A stretch of DNA of 51,975 bases, taken from positions 1-51,975 of the forward strand of contig SKZT01000068.1 of NCBI GenBank assembly GCA_007127235.1, in the 5' to 3' direction. The position numbers and the translations under genes are program-made. Positions 1 to 9,499 of this stretch are shown here, in pieces. Source of the DNA: Desulfobacteraceae bacterium. GTDB lineage: Bacteria > Desulfobacterota > Desulfobacteria > Desulfobacterales > SKZT01. Under the pieces are notes generated by a model, which saw only the letters and a program-made list of their open reading frames with translations, was not told the DNA's origin and made no database searches. Within the stretch, counting starts at the first letter, position 1; each line of letters opens with the position of its first letter.

Positions 1-3000
1 GGATCGTTCAATTCATGACCATTATGAACAATTCTCAGGGGTAAACGTACGGGGCGATCAGCCAGACTTCTGAGTGCTCCGGGAACCAGAAGTTCTTCAC
101 AGGATGCCAGGATACGACGGATCAAGGTTTTGTCATTCAACATTTCCAGAGTAATGGCAAACAACTGGTTGGGCCTGAGAGCGTCGTCCCGGAGTCCGGA
201 TCGGGCCGGTTCATTGAAATCGGCATGAAGACAATCAGACAGGTAGCCTGATGAATCCATCCAAAAAAGATCCAAAACAGAACGTTGCACACGCTCTGCA
301 AGAGTTTTGTATTTTTTTGAATTTTGCGTTTCATCGATTTCAGAGACAAAGGATAATGCTGCAAACCACAGGGCCTGGATTTCAATTGGATAACCCTGCC
401 TTGGGGTTCCCGCCGGATAGTTGGTGTCCATCCATGTAAAATGGCCCGGGCTGAAAATAAGGCCGGATTCCGGGTCCATGCGGATACCGTTATCGGTTCC
501 GCTAATCATATGATTTACTATGGATAACAAAATATTGCGGATTGTTCTTCCGCCGCATTGAGAATCGAGAAAATCATTGCTTTTCTCAGCGCGGACAAGA
601 TCGGCACATGCAACACAAAACCAGAGTGGCGCATCGGCAGTATCCCGATTTCCCACATCATCCCCCCGGATCATATTGGGGATGGTGCCGTTTTTTTCAA
701 ATCGCCCGAACAAAGATAAGACAGCACGGCAGGTTTGTAATTTTTCTGCTGCGATCAATCCCCTGGCAACAATCAGGGAGTCACGCCCCCAATCGAGAAA
801 CCACGGATATCCGGCCATGACAGAATAAAGCTGTTCTCTGTGAACGATAAAATGTTCAAGAGCATCAACGAGGGCTTCAACGGGGGTAAGCTCCTTTGCT
901 TCTTTGAAAGAGGCCGGTGAATATGAAAAACTCTCATGGGCTTGTTTTTCTTCAAAATAGGGATATGTCTCGATTTTTGCCAGCAATCCAACTGTTTCTC
1001 CACCGCTGAGTTCAGCGGAAAAATAACCAGGGCTGAATAAATCCGAGTGAGGGTCCAGGCCACGCTCGGATTCTAAAGGATGATCGACCATATACATCCA
1101 TTGAGGTTCGAAGGAAAATATTCCTTTTGAAATTTCCATAGCCAGACGATGGTGAGATTGCGGAGAGAATAAAAACCCCCTGGGTTGACTTTGGATGGAT
1201 TGAGGCCAAATGGTTTCCGGTCCGAGATATGCTTTTGTGATTTCGTGAAAATTGCGATCTTCAATGTCAGGTCTGATGATTAATTTAACGTTTGAAGAAT
1301 CCGGAAGGCGCCCTTCTGCTTGTGATGCGCATCGATGAAAATGGGTCACAACGGTGTTTTGTCCGGCAACCATTTTCATGAAAATATCGAGAACGACATG
1401 CTCGCCCTGGCCGCTGGGAACAGTAAAACGCCATCTTGCGCGATCTTTGTAATCATAGGAAAATGAATCAAAGCAGTCAAAAGAGATTTCCTGTGAATAG
1501 TCCTGGTAAACCAGCCAGGCTCTGCAACGGCTGAGCATGATTTGCCGATCGGTTGGAAATTGCGGACTCAGGTTTCCGGCAAGAAGGGCATCGTATTTGC
1601 TACGGATTTTTCCCCAGCGGATATTTGCACGGAGCATTCCCCCGCGTTGATTGGTATCCAGATACAGTTGGTGATTTTTCAAAATATCTTTGCGGTTAAA
1701 ATGTTTTTGGACGCAAAAATGGGAAGGCCGGGGAAGAAAGAGCAATGGTGCATGAATATGTGGGGCAGGGGGCGTGCCAAAAACAGTCAGAGAAAGTGAA
1801 TAACGGGTGAAACTCGTGGGCGGAAAAACAGGTGTAAATATAGCGAAAAAAGCACCATCATCACTCTGAATGCTGTTTTCCTGGCGGATACAGTAGTCCT
1901 GATCCATAATCCTGGCCCGAAAAGGTTTTTCTGCAAAAATGGCCAAAAAATGACCGGGCGGAACCATGACTTCGCGATTCTGATCCCGGGGCCATTGCCA
2001 GGTGACCACAAGGGATTCATGGTTTTTTGGGTTGAAGTTTCGGCAAAATTGAATCGGATCGGCACTGAGTTGGTAAGCTGCAGCATCCGGGTCAAAATTT
2101 CCAAAATCTTTTACATCGTTGTAAAACATGAAGATGTCCAAAGCCTTGGCACGCAAGAGCTGGTGTTGAATTCGGTGTGCAATTGCAAATGGCTGCGCCT
2201 TTGACTGCTCCAACAGTTCCAAATCCTCTGGGTTTTCGGATAAGCAAAGGACCTCGCCCGGCTCCAAAAAACAGGTTGCGGCGTTTTCGGCAGTTTTCAC
2301 AAAAACGTCTTTTTGGGTAATCAGGTCTTTAAAAACACTGCCTCTTATATTTGCTTTCTCAGGATTCCATGCTGCCTGAACAGCATTCTGGTCATCCAGG
2401 TTTGCCACAATCAAAAGTTTTTTCCCCGAGGGTATATGGTGGCGTGCCAGCGCGATAAATTCTCCGTCACCTTCCTGGACCCACTTGATTTTTGTCTCAG
2501 GATGAAATGCCGGATGGTTTTTGAGCAGGATGCTGAGTTGTTGAATATGTTCCACCTGATTATGGGCTGCATTCCAGTTTAAAGATGGTGCATCATGAAC
2601 ATTGATTTTTTCCGTGGCATACCACTCAACGCCATTGGCAAATCCGAATGCACCGTTGGCAGAACACAGGGCGCAAAGAGCAGTCCGCATTTTTGCATAG
2701 GTTGTCGAACGGGATGCCAACCTGTTGTTGTCGTGTGTTTCCGAAAAGTGAATAGTAATCCCGTCGGTTTCTGATATGTTGAGAGCTTCCGGCAGATAAG
2801 ATTGGATTTCCTGGCGGGAGTAGTTTTGAAAAAGCTCGGAATAAGCCCAGTTGAAACCTCCAAGGTTTAAAAGATCCCGGGTAACTGAAATCTTTCCTCC
2901 CAGACCTTCCAGAAGAAAAATGGTATCCGGATATTGTTTTCGAACCGATGCAATGATGAATTTCCAGGCATTAAGGGGAATCATGTATCCTGCATCACAA

Positions 3001-3980
3001 CGGAAACCATCGATTCCCCGCTGACACCAGGTCAGAAACACATCCGCCATATATTTCCACAACTCCTTTTTTGAATAATCGAGCATGGTAAGGTCCTCCC
3101 ACAGCACACCCCAGGCCCCGGGAACTTCTATGTGCCCATCGGGTTTTCGGACCAGCCACTCCGGGTGTGTTTCATGAAGATCGGCAGCCCATCCGGTATG
3201 ATTAATGGCAATATCCATTAAGACTTTGGCATTCCGGTAATGGATGGCATCCACAAGTTCGAGATACTGTTCCACCGGAGTGGCGCGCGGGTCGAACTCA
3301 GCAAGGGCAGGGTCGACCGTGGTAAAACTCAGGGATGCGTAAGGGCTTCCGAATCGTCCCATCCTGGCATAAGTGGTGGGGGTGGGATGTATGGGAAGCA
3401 GCTGGATAAACCTGCATCCGAGTTTTCCGATAATAAAATCGAGTTCTTTGATAAGTGCCCTGAAAGTTCCGGACGGAGGAATGACGGCATAACCGGCTTT
3501 ATCCAGTTCCTGGATCCGTCTATGCATGACTGGGTCCTCATTGGCTCTCCGGCTTTTATTGGGTCCGAATTGGCGCACAAAGGCATTATAGAGGATGTTG
3601 GCGCAGCAGGTGTCCGCCGGTTCCACATTGACAGTTGTATTGGGTCCATCCGGCCATAGGGGCTTTATGGCATCCTTTGGGAAAAAAAGACATTTTGCCT
3701 CGAAGTGTCCTATTTCGCAAAGGGGGACTGTTATTTGGAACATCCCGTTATCAAATTGTTTCATAGGGATATCGAACCAGTCACGCCCGAGGGGAGGATG
3801 TTCTTCATTGACGTTATGGATGATTTCTTCCCGGGAAATTTTGCCATACCCAATATTGGTACGAAGAAAAGCACGCCCGGCAGCAGGTTTTGATAATTTG
3901 AGAGTAAAAGTCGCAGTATCTCCACGAAATTGAATGCATCGGGTTCCGGGCTCAGGATATTGTAAAATGTGTAAATCCAT
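1..3980 (-). CDS. GH13 alpha-amylase / amylo-1,6-glucosidase fusion (glycogen debranching type), 3' end outside the window
   Basis: An open frame of about 1326 codons runs on the minus strand from ATG 3980 to the left edge with no stop, so the C-terminus is missing. All four GH13 regions are visible: I, DIAINH near residue 256; II, GFRCDAG near 329 with the nucleophile Asp; III, FLLEG near 357 with the acid/base Glu; IV, ETHDNN near 415. From about residue 980 it changes to an amylo-alpha-1,6-glucosidase (GDE_C) domain with the hallmark WFLDWGRDSL near 1060 and a later RPNQLF stretch. The role inferred is cytoplasmic glycogen debranching or amylolysis. It lies 98 bp downstream of glgA on the same strand, so a glycogen operon is likely. 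An in-frame ATG at 4016 is an alternative start; neither has a well-spaced ribosome site (AGGAG lies 15 nt before 3980). Which branch chemistry the GH13 half performs cannot be read from sequence. Confidence 0.88.
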   Translation of the reverse strand, partial: MDLHILQYPEPGTRCIQFRGDTATFTLKLSKPAAGRAFLRTNIGYGKISREEIIHNVNEEHPPLGRDWFDIPMKQFDNGMFQITVPLCEIGHFEAKCLFFPKDAIKPLWPDGPNTTVNVEPADTCCANILYNAFVRQFGPNKSRRANEDPVMHRRIQELDKAGYAVIPPSGTFRALIKELDFIIGKLGCRFIQLLPIHPTPTTYARMGRFGSPYASLSFTTVDPALAEFDPRATPVEQYLELVDAIHYRNAKVLMDIAINHTGWAADLHETHPEWLVRKPDGHIEVPGAWGVLWEDLTMLDYSKKELWKYMADVFLTWCQRGIDGFRCDAGYMIPLNAWKFIIASVRKQYPDTIFLLEGLGGKISVTRDLLNLGGFNWAYSELFQNYSRQEIQSYLPEALNISETDGITIHFSETHDNNRLASRSTTYAKMRTALCALCSANGAFGFANGVEWYATEKINVHDAPSLNWNAAHNQVEHIQQLSILLKNHPAFHPETKIKWVQEGDGEFIALARHHIPSGKKLLIVANLDDQNAVQAAWNPEKANIRGSVFKDLITQKDVFVKTAENAATCFLEPGEVLCLSENPEDLELLEQSKAQPFAIAHRIQHQLLRAKALDIFMFYNDVKDFGNFDPDAAAYQLSADPIQFCRNFNPKNHESLVVTWQWPRDQNREVMVPPGHFLAIFAEKPFRARIMDQDYCIRQENSIQSDDGAFFAIFTPVFPPTSFTRYSLSLTVFGTPPAPHIHAPLLFLPRPSHFCVQKHFNRKDILKNHQLYLDTNQRGGMLRANIRWGKIRSKYDALLAGNLSPQFPTDRQIMLSRCRAWLVYQDYSQEISFDCFDSFSYDYKDRARWRFTVPSGQGEHVVLDIFMKMVAGQNTVVTHFHRCASQAEGRLPDSSNVKLIIRPDIEDRNFHEITKAYLGPETIWPQSIQSQPRGFLFSPQSHHRLAMEISKGIFSFEPQWMYMVDHPLESERGLDPHSDLFSPGYFSAELSGGETVGLLAKIETYPYFEEKQAHESFSYSPASFKEAKELTPVEALVDALEHFIVHREQLYSVMAGYPWFLDWGRDSLIVARGLIAAEKLQTCRAVLSLFGRFEKNGTIPNMIRGDDVGNRDTADAPLWFCVACADLVRAEKSNDFLDSQCGGRTIRNILLSIVNHMISGTDNGIRMDPESGLIFSPGHFTWMDTNYPAGTPRQGYPIEIQALWFAALSFVSEIDETQNSKKYKTLAERVQRSVLDLFWMDSSGYLSDCLHADFNEPARSGLRDDALRPNQLFAITLEMLNDKTLIRRILASCEELLVPGALRSLADRPVRLPLRIVHNGHELND

Positions 3981-4078
3981 AATTATGGGCTGTTTCTCCT
4001 GCTTTTTGGATTGCATAGGTTTTGCTTTTGTGTGTTTTGGAAAAATAAGAACTCCATATTCCTGGCTGGCGCAAAACT

Positions 4079-5626
4079 TTATTTAACTGATTTGATTTCT
4101 TCACCAAGTATGGATCGTGGAATTAAATCGCGCTCGAGCATTTTTTCATAAAGACTGATATATTGTGAAGCTGTGACGTCATAATTAAAATTCTCAAGGC
4201 TTTCGATCATGATTCGGCGGATTTGGGGATGTTTTTTTGACTCTGGAAGATGAAAAAAGCCCATGGCCTGGCGGATAGCACCGTGAAGACCGGCAGTGTC
4301 GTATACCGAAAAAAGGAAGCCGTTTCCGGTGTTGGCATCCACATCCAGGTGCTGGATAGTGTCATGTATGCCCCCGGTATCATGGGCGACAGGTAAAGAT
4401 CCATATATAGGGGCAATCATCTGCGGTAAACCACAAGGTTCGAATAAAGAAGGCATCAGAATAAAATCCGATGCACCATAAGCCAGGTGCTCAAGATGCT
4501 CGTTAAAGTCACAAACTGCGATGCGGTATTGAAACCCATGATAAGCCACGATTTCCCTGAAATGCTTTTGGAACGGCCCATTGGCTATGAATACCATCTG
4601 AAGCTCATCTTCCCAAAACTCAGATATGACCGAATATAAGATATCGGCCAGAAGCTGACAGCCTTTCTGGATAGGATCCAGCCGGGAGGGCCATAAAAAC
4701 AAAGGGGATGAGGCGTTTTTCGAGAGACCCAGCAATTGTTGCATCTTTATTTTGTTCTCACATTTGCCTTTAACAAAGGATTGAGCATCATATGTAGTGC
4801 ATAAATCCTTGTCATTAATGGGATTGAAACCTGGATCCGGGGCGTTAAGAATACCGAATCCACAGCCGGCTTCCCATTTATGGGTTAGTTCCCGGCGCAG
4901 AGGTGGTTCCACGAATTTATGACGACCCTCCACAATCTCCATGAGAAATGTGGGACTTACGGTATTGACAAAGTGGGCTGCGAAGACTCCGCTTGTCAGA
5001 AAGTCCACTGGATTGGTTTCCCTGGCCCCTTCATAATCCTCGGCCATATGCTCAAAGTAGAGATGATGAAAGAAATAGGCGGCATCGATTCCGCGATCTT
5101 CGATGACCTCCATTGTGCATTTGACCGTGTGGATATTGTGGATTGTAAAAAGGCAGGGAATTCGCATCTGGCGGGCCATAGGGGGAATGAGTCCGGTCAT
5201 CCAGTCATTACAGTGAATGAGATCCGGCCGCACCCTCGGAACAATGTTGTTAATCACTTCCCTTTGAAAAGCAAGTGATAATTTGATATTTTCATCCCCG
5301 GACTGAGAGTATACCCGGTTGAGATAGAAAAAAGCCCGATCCTGGGCCAGGTGAACCCGGTCATCCGGCATCAGGCTACGGATAACACTTAGTTCTTTCT
5401 TAAGAAAAGGAGCCAGGTGATCCCGGAAAATGGATCGATAGTCCGGCAGGGCCACATGGACATCTGCACCCTGGTCGAAAAGTGCTTTAATCAGGGCTGC
5501 CGATACGTCAGCAAGCCCCCCGGCCTTGGCGGTCAACAGGTTCGCAAGGCTTCCCATACGATCCGGAAGGTATGTTACCTCCGGTGTCACAATTAATATC
5601 CGGGGTGACTCTTCGATTCGTTTCAT
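4079..5626 (-). CDS. glgA: Glycogen/starch synthase (GT5)
   Basis: 515 residues, slightly longer than the usual 470-490. GlgA transfers glucose from ADP- or UDP-glucose onto the non-reducing end of an alpha-1,4-glucan in the cytoplasm. The N-terminal GT5 domain opens with ILIVTPEV and carries KAGGLADV, a variant of the KTGGL sugar-nucleotide motif, near residue 33. The C-terminal Rossmann half has SRLDPIQKG and the signature EPCGLPQ near residue 395, whose Glu is the conserved catalytic residue of the retaining fold. A short insert (LPDRMGSLANLLT) sits just before the KAGGL motif. It precedes the GH13/debranching fusion on the same strand. The start ATG 5626 begins MKRIEESPRIL; no strong Shine-Dalgarno is visible. 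The 299-bp gap upstream carries palindromic repeat copy A. Confidence 0.95.
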   Translation of the reverse strand: MKRIEESPRILIVTPEVTYLPDRMGSLANLLTAKAGGLADVSAALIKALFDQGADVHVALPDYRSIFRDHLAPFLKKELSVIRSLMPDDRVHLAQDRAFFYLNRVYSQSGDENIKLSLAFQREVINNIVPRVRPDLIHCNDWMTGLIPPMARQMRIPCLFTIHNIHTVKCTMEVIEDRGIDAAYFFHHLYFEHMAEDYEGARETNPVDFLTSGVFAAHFVNTVSPTFLMEIVEGRHKFVEPPLRRELTHKWEAGCGFGILNAPDPGFNPINDKDLCTTYDAQSFVKGKCENKIKMQQLLGLSKNASSPLFLWPSRLDPIQKGCQLLADILYSVISEFWEDELQMVFIANGPFQKHFREIVAYHGFQYRIAVCDFNEHLEHLAYGASDFILMPSLFEPCGLPQMIAPIYGSLPVAHDTGGIHDTIQHLDVDANTGNGFLFSVYDTAGLHGAIRQAMGFFHLPESKKHPQIRRIMIESLENFNYDVTASQYISLYEKMLERDLIPRSILGEEIKSVK

Positions 5627-5743
5627 AAGTGATACTCTAATTTGATTTAAGGTTTCTTACCGATGGATAGATAGGAACTCGCCGTTTGTCAAGGGAAATC
5701 TCCGGGTTTCCATGTTCATTGGCCATGTCGACAAAATTGCTCA

Positions 5744-5848
5744 TAGCTTTCCAGAAAATGTTTTTTGCTGCGTTATCGGTCGGAGATATACGAAAAAGTA
5801 TGATCTTTTCCCTATAGTCATGCCAAAAACATTTTCTGAACAGCTATA
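5744..5848 (-). repeat. Dispersed palindromic repeat, copy A (inverted orientation)
   Basis: About 105 bp with imperfect terminal inverted repeats of about 24 nt: TAGCTTTCCAGAAAATG at one end and the complement of TAGCTGTTCAGAAAATG at the other. The centre holds a small palindrome (ATACGAAAAAGTAT) and GTTATCGGTCGG. Reverse-complemented, it aligns along its length with copies at 23028-23131 and 35610-35716. It occupies most of the gap between glgA and the phosphoribosyltransferase gene. It encodes nothing and is too short for a transposase, so it is MITE-like or REP-like. Confidence 0.85.
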
Positions 5849-5937
5849 AGGTTTAATATACACTTTATTGGCTTATTGTGATATCCTTTTTGCCTAAAGG
5901 GTTTACGGGTTATCCATATTGAGAGATGGGGGAGAGC

Positions 5938-6630
5938 ATGGAAAAGCATCCTGATTTTAAAAATGTTTATCACCTTGAGCAGCTTAATGAAAAAAGCAGG
6001 GTTTTTCAGGACAGGGAAGACGCCGGAAAAGTTTTGTCCGGAATGCTTTCAGGTGTTATTGATTCCACTGCCGTGATATTTGGAATACCTGCGGGAGGCG
6101 TTCCGGTGGCCTCGGTTATTGCAGATGAATTACACTTGGAACTGGATGTGGCCGTGGTGAGTAAAATTACCCTTCCCTGGAACACCGAAGCGGGCTATGG
6201 TGCAGTAGCGTTTAATGGAATCACGGGGTTAAATGAGCCTTTGATAAAGCGTATTGGACTCAGCAATGATTTGGTGAATGAAGGAATTAAAAAAACGGCT
6301 CAAAAAGTAAAGCACAGAATGCAGGCGCTCAGGGGAAAACGACCCCTACCGGATCTGAAAGAAAAAACCGTCATTTTGGTTGATGACGGTCTTGCTTCTG
6401 GATTTACCATGCTGGTGGCACTGGAAGCGGTATCCAAATGGGATGCAAAGCAAATCATTGTTGCAGTACCCACGGGACATTTGGAGTCTGTGGGAAAAAT
6501 TGTCAACAGAGTAGAAAGGGTGTTTTGCCCTAATATCCGAAGCGGGCGGGTTTTTGCAGTTGCTGATGCTTACAGAGATTGGTCGGATGTCTCCGAGTAT
6601 GAACTTTTGGAAATTTTGAATCCGAAATGA
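5938..6630 (+). CDS. COG1926-type phosphoribosyltransferase
   Basis: About 230 residues with a type I phosphoribosyltransferase fold. The PRPP-binding loop VILVDDGLASG lies near residues 145-155, preceded by hydrophobic strands and followed by PTGHLESV. The N-terminal part has the GIPAGGVPVA turn typical of the COG1926 group. The substrate is unknown; these proteins are generally annotated only as predicted phosphoribosyltransferases. The frame is open from an ATG at 5926, but GGGGGAG sits between that codon and ATG 5938 at good spacing, so 5938 (MEKHPDFKN) is preferred. The stop overlaps the ATG of the next small gene (ATGA), indicating translational coupling. Confidence 0.85.
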   Translation: MEKHPDFKNVYHLEQLNEKSRVFQDREDAGKVLSGMLSGVIDSTAVIFGIPAGGVPVASVIADELHLELDVAVVSKITLPWNTEAGYGAVAFNGITGLNEPLIKRIGLSNDLVNEGIKKTAQKVKHRMQALRGKRPLPDLKEKTVILVDDGLASGFTMLVALEAVSKWDAKQIIVAVPTGHLESVGKIVNRVERVFCPNIRSGRVFAVADAYRDWSDVSEYELLEILNPK

Positions 6631-6800
6631 GCCACGTGCGAATTTACATTCGGTGCAACCGAAAAAAAAACAGGCCCCTCAAAGACCCGGAGGTCTGCAG
6701 AAAATGTAAACACTCAAGAAAATGCAAGGATTTTCAGCGCTATTTGCAGCCGGAACTTCCCTTTGCATTTTCAAAGCCGGGGTTCAGAGGGCGTATTTGA
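6627..6800 (+). CDS. Small cysteine-containing protein translationally coupled to the phosphoribosyltransferase
   Basis: A 57-codon frame starts at the ATG of an ATGA overlap with the upstream stop and begins MSHVRIYIRCNRKKN. It is strongly basic and contains VCRKCKHSRKCKDF, a CxxCxxxxxC cluster that could bind a metal, and an earlier Cys near residue 10. The C-terminus is aromatic and basic (FAFSKPGFRGRI). I do not recognise a family. The 4-bp overlap, plausible amino-acid composition and clustered cysteines argue that it is expressed. Confidence 0.6.
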   Translation: MSHVRIYIRCNRKKNRPLKDPEVCRKCKHSRKCKDFQRYLQPELPFAFSKPGFRGRI

Positions 6801-6819
6801 AAAAATATACACGTGTCCA

Positions 6820-7833
6820 TTACCATCTTAGCAGAATCGATCCGTAAGTCAGGCCTGCCCCGAATGTATCCAGAAGGATAGTGTCGCCAGGTTTTATCTT
6901 GCCGGTACGAATGCCTTCATCAAGCGCCGTGGGAACTGTTGCTGCCGATGTGTTACCATATCTGTCCAAATTGATCAGGGTTTTTTCCATGGGAAAGCCC
7001 AATCTTTGGGCCACAGCTTCGATAATACGAAGATTGGCCTGATGCGGAACGAACCAGTCAAGATCTGAAACAAGCAAACCGTTTTCCCTGAGTGCTTTAC
7101 GCGCAAATTCGGTAAGGGTTCTTACGGCAACCTTGAAGATTTCTTTGCCGTTCATTTTCATTTTATGAAGGTTCTGAAAATATCGGCCCGGAGTCACTTC
7201 CAATTTGGACCCGCCGGCCGGAATATAGAAAAGTTTCCACAGATTTCCGTCAGACAACAAATGGGTGTAAAGTATTCGTCTTTCGGAATCCCGGGAAACC
7301 CTTTCAACAACAGCGGCACCGGCTCCATCACCAAAGAGAATACAGGAAGAACGATCCCTGAAATTTAAAAAAGGACTTAATACTTCGGAACCTATGACGA
7401 GTGATACGTTTACTTTTCCGGATTGTAAATACTGCTCGGCCATTGAAAGACCATATAAAAATCCTGAGCAGGCCGCATTGATATCCACCGCCCAGGCGTT
7501 TTTGGCACCCATTTTATATTGAATCCAGCAAGCTGTTGAAGGAATAAGGGTATCGGGCGAGCAGGTGGCACAGATAATCTGATCAATGTCCAAAGGACTT
7601 TTCCCTGCCATCTCAAGGGCTTTTTGGGCGGCTTTCAATCCCAGGGATGAATTGTATTCCGAAGGCTCATCAGTTTTAGCAAATCTTCTCTCCCTGATTC
7701 CGGTTCTTGTCTGAATCCATAAATCATTTGTTTCTATGCCTATCTTTGACAATCTTTCGGCCAATTCCTGGTTGGCTATACATTTTTTGGGAAAAGCCGA
7801 CCCGGTTCCAGTGATCCTGGCTGCGTACTCCAT
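6820..7833 (-). CDS. fabH: Beta-ketoacyl-ACP synthase III family protein (FabH-like)
   Basis: 337 residues from ATG 7833 (MEYAARITGTG), the normal length for KAS III. The thiolase-fold catalytic triad is intact: Cys in NAACSGF near residue 122, His in VPHQANLR near 264, Asn in YGNTSAA near 294. FabH condenses acetyl-CoA or a short acyl-CoA with malonyl-ACP to start fatty acid synthesis; some homologues instead serve secondary pathways. The frame is open upstream to ATG 7932, which would add 33 hydrophobic residues absent from the family, so the shorter start is chosen; GGAG lies about 14 nt upstream of it. There is no fab, acpP or plsX gene beside it, so a housekeeping role is not supported by context. 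Confidence 0.85.
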   Translation of the reverse strand: MEYAARITGTGSAFPKKCIANQELAERLSKIGIETNDLWIQTRTGIRERRFAKTDEPSEYNSSLGLKAAQKALEMAGKSPLDIDQIICATCSPDTLIPSTACWIQYKMGAKNAWAVDINAACSGFLYGLSMAEQYLQSGKVNVSLVIGSEVLSPFLNFRDRSSCILFGDGAGAAVVERVSRDSERRILYTHLLSDGNLWKLFYIPAGGSKLEVTPGRYFQNLHKMKMNGKEIFKVAVRTLTEFARKALRENGLLVSDLDWFVPHQANLRIIEAVAQRLGFPMEKTLINLDRYGNTSAATVPTALDEGIRTGKIKPGDTILLDTFGAGLTYGSILLRW

Positions 7834-8117
7834 CTGGTTGTTGTAATCTCCTTCAAAAAATGGCGAATGGTAAAAGTAAGTTAAGGTCAGAAAAATCGTA
7901 AAAAGAATATAGAAAAGAAAGAAATGTGTCAAACACGATATTCATTTTTTTTCGATAGATAAACCGGTACTGTTTTTGCATTTAATTTTTCTTTGGTGAT
8001 ATGGTTTAAAATAAAGGCTGGATGCCCCGCCTTGGCAAAAGCCCTTGAGAGACACTAAAATAAAAGATATATGCGGCCCCGCTGGGGTGTAAAATAAATT
8101 TTTAACTTTTTTTGCCC

Positions 8118-9344
8118 ATGCCAGTATTTGAGTATAAAGCGCTTAATGAAAAAGGAAAGTCCATGAGTGGCATCATTGATGCTGACAGTTCCTTTTCAGC
8201 CCGTCAAAAACTCAGGGCAGCCCGGATTTTTCCGGTATCTGTATATGAAATTGAAAAAAACCCCGAGGGAAAATCAGGTTTTTTTTCGAATTTACCTTCT
8301 TTTTTTATTCGAATAAGCCCGTTGGAAATAGCTGCCTATACAAGACAGCTGTCGACTCTGGTGGGTGCAGGATTTCCCCTGGTTAACGCCATTGATTCGC
8401 TGATTCCACAAATCAGATCCCAACATTTTAAAAAAAAGCTTGCCCGTATCAAAGATGATGTGGTTGAAGGAAACACTTTTGCGGGGGCTCTTTCACAACA
8501 CCCGGATACGTTTCCCCCTTTTTATGTGAACATGGTGCGTGCCGGTGAGATTTCAGGCACCTTAGACATCGTCCTGGAACGTCTGTCTGAGATGACAGAG
8601 AGGCAGCAGGCACTTAAACATCGAATTCGAACCGCTATTGCCTATCCGGTTTTAATGTCCGTTATCGGAGTTTTAGTCGTATTCTTTCTTATGGCATATA
8701 TTGTTCCTTCAATTACTGCCATCTTTGACGAAATGGACCAGATGCTTCCAGTTTATACCCGTATTTTGATTTCTGTGAGCGGTTTATTCCAGAAATTCTG
8801 GTGGATTGCTTTGGCTTTAGCTGTTGCAGTTGTGGCTGCATGCAGAAAATGTTTGAAAAAACCCCGAGCACAATATGTATTTCATAAACTATTGTTAAAG
8901 ACACCAGGTATGGGAGAGTTGATTCGAAAATTGGCAGCAGCTCGCTTTTCAAGAATGCTCGGCTCCCTGTTGGAAAATGGTGTGTCCATGTTGGCTGCAC
9001 TGCAGATTGTCAAAAATATTGTGGGCAATAGTGTGATTTCCGGAGCAATCGATTCTGTATCCAGCGAGGTGGGTAGAGGACGCAGCCTGTCCAATTGCCT
9101 TGATGAAGCAGGGGTTTTTCCTCCACTTTGTATTCAAATGATAAAGGTGGGGGAAGATAGCGGAGATCTTGAAAAAATGCTTTTCAAGGTTGCGGATGTT
9201 TTTGAAAATGAATTCGAGTCCAAGATTATGACACTTACTTCCCTCTTGGAACCTGTTTTAATAGTGATTATGGGTATGATTGTCGGATTTATCGTCGTTT
9301 CGATATGTTTGCCCATTTTCGAAATGAACCAGTTGATTGGATAA
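8118..9344 (+). CDS. Type II secretion / type IV pilus inner-membrane platform protein (GspF/PilC family)
   Basis: About 408 residues with two tandem T2SSF domains. The first begins around residues 65-70 (ISPLEIAAYTRQLSTL) and ends in a long membrane segment (VLMSVIGVLVVFFLMAYIV). The second begins around residue 270 (ARFSRMLGSLLENGVSM) and ends in LLEPVLIVIMGMIVGFIVV. The N-terminus (MPVFEYKALNEKGK) is characteristic of GspF/PilC. The protein should sit in the inner membrane and couple the assembly ATPase to pseudopilin or pilin polymerisation. No gspE, gspG or pil neighbour is present, so which system it serves is open. A TTG at 8112 is the alternative start; no good ribosome site precedes either. 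Confidence 0.9.
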   Translation: MPVFEYKALNEKGKSMSGIIDADSSFSARQKLRAARIFPVSVYEIEKNPEGKSGFFSNLPSFFIRISPLEIAAYTRQLSTLVGAGFPLVNAIDSLIPQIRSQHFKKKLARIKDDVVEGNTFAGALSQHPDTFPPFYVNMVRAGEISGTLDIVLERLSEMTERQQALKHRIRTAIAYPVLMSVIGVLVVFFLMAYIVPSITAIFDEMDQMLPVYTRILISVSGLFQKFWWIALALAVAVVAACRKCLKKPRAQYVFHKLLLKTPGMGELIRKLAAARFSRMLGSLLENGVSMLAALQIVKNIVGNSVISGAIDSVSSEVGRGRSLSNCLDEAGVFPPLCIQMIKVGEDSGDLEKMLFKVADVFENEFESKIMTLTSLLEPVLIVIMGMIVGFIVVSICLPIFEMNQLIG

Positions 9345-9499
9345 TGATTTGCTGGCAGTCACCTGAATAAAAGCTGTCAAGAAATTGTCGACCGCAATAA
9401 GAAAATCAGTTTGAATTTTATATACTTATGTCCGATAATATAAACAGAAACATTTATTTGGATTTTTTACATTTTATTTAAAATTTTGGGAGAATGATT

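Noticed and set aside
8030-8117. Possible riboswitch before the GspF-like gene (GC-rich hairpin GGCCCCGCTGGGG)
   Set aside because: I compared it mentally with c-di-GMP-I type motifs and the conserved core is absent; only a short hairpin remains.
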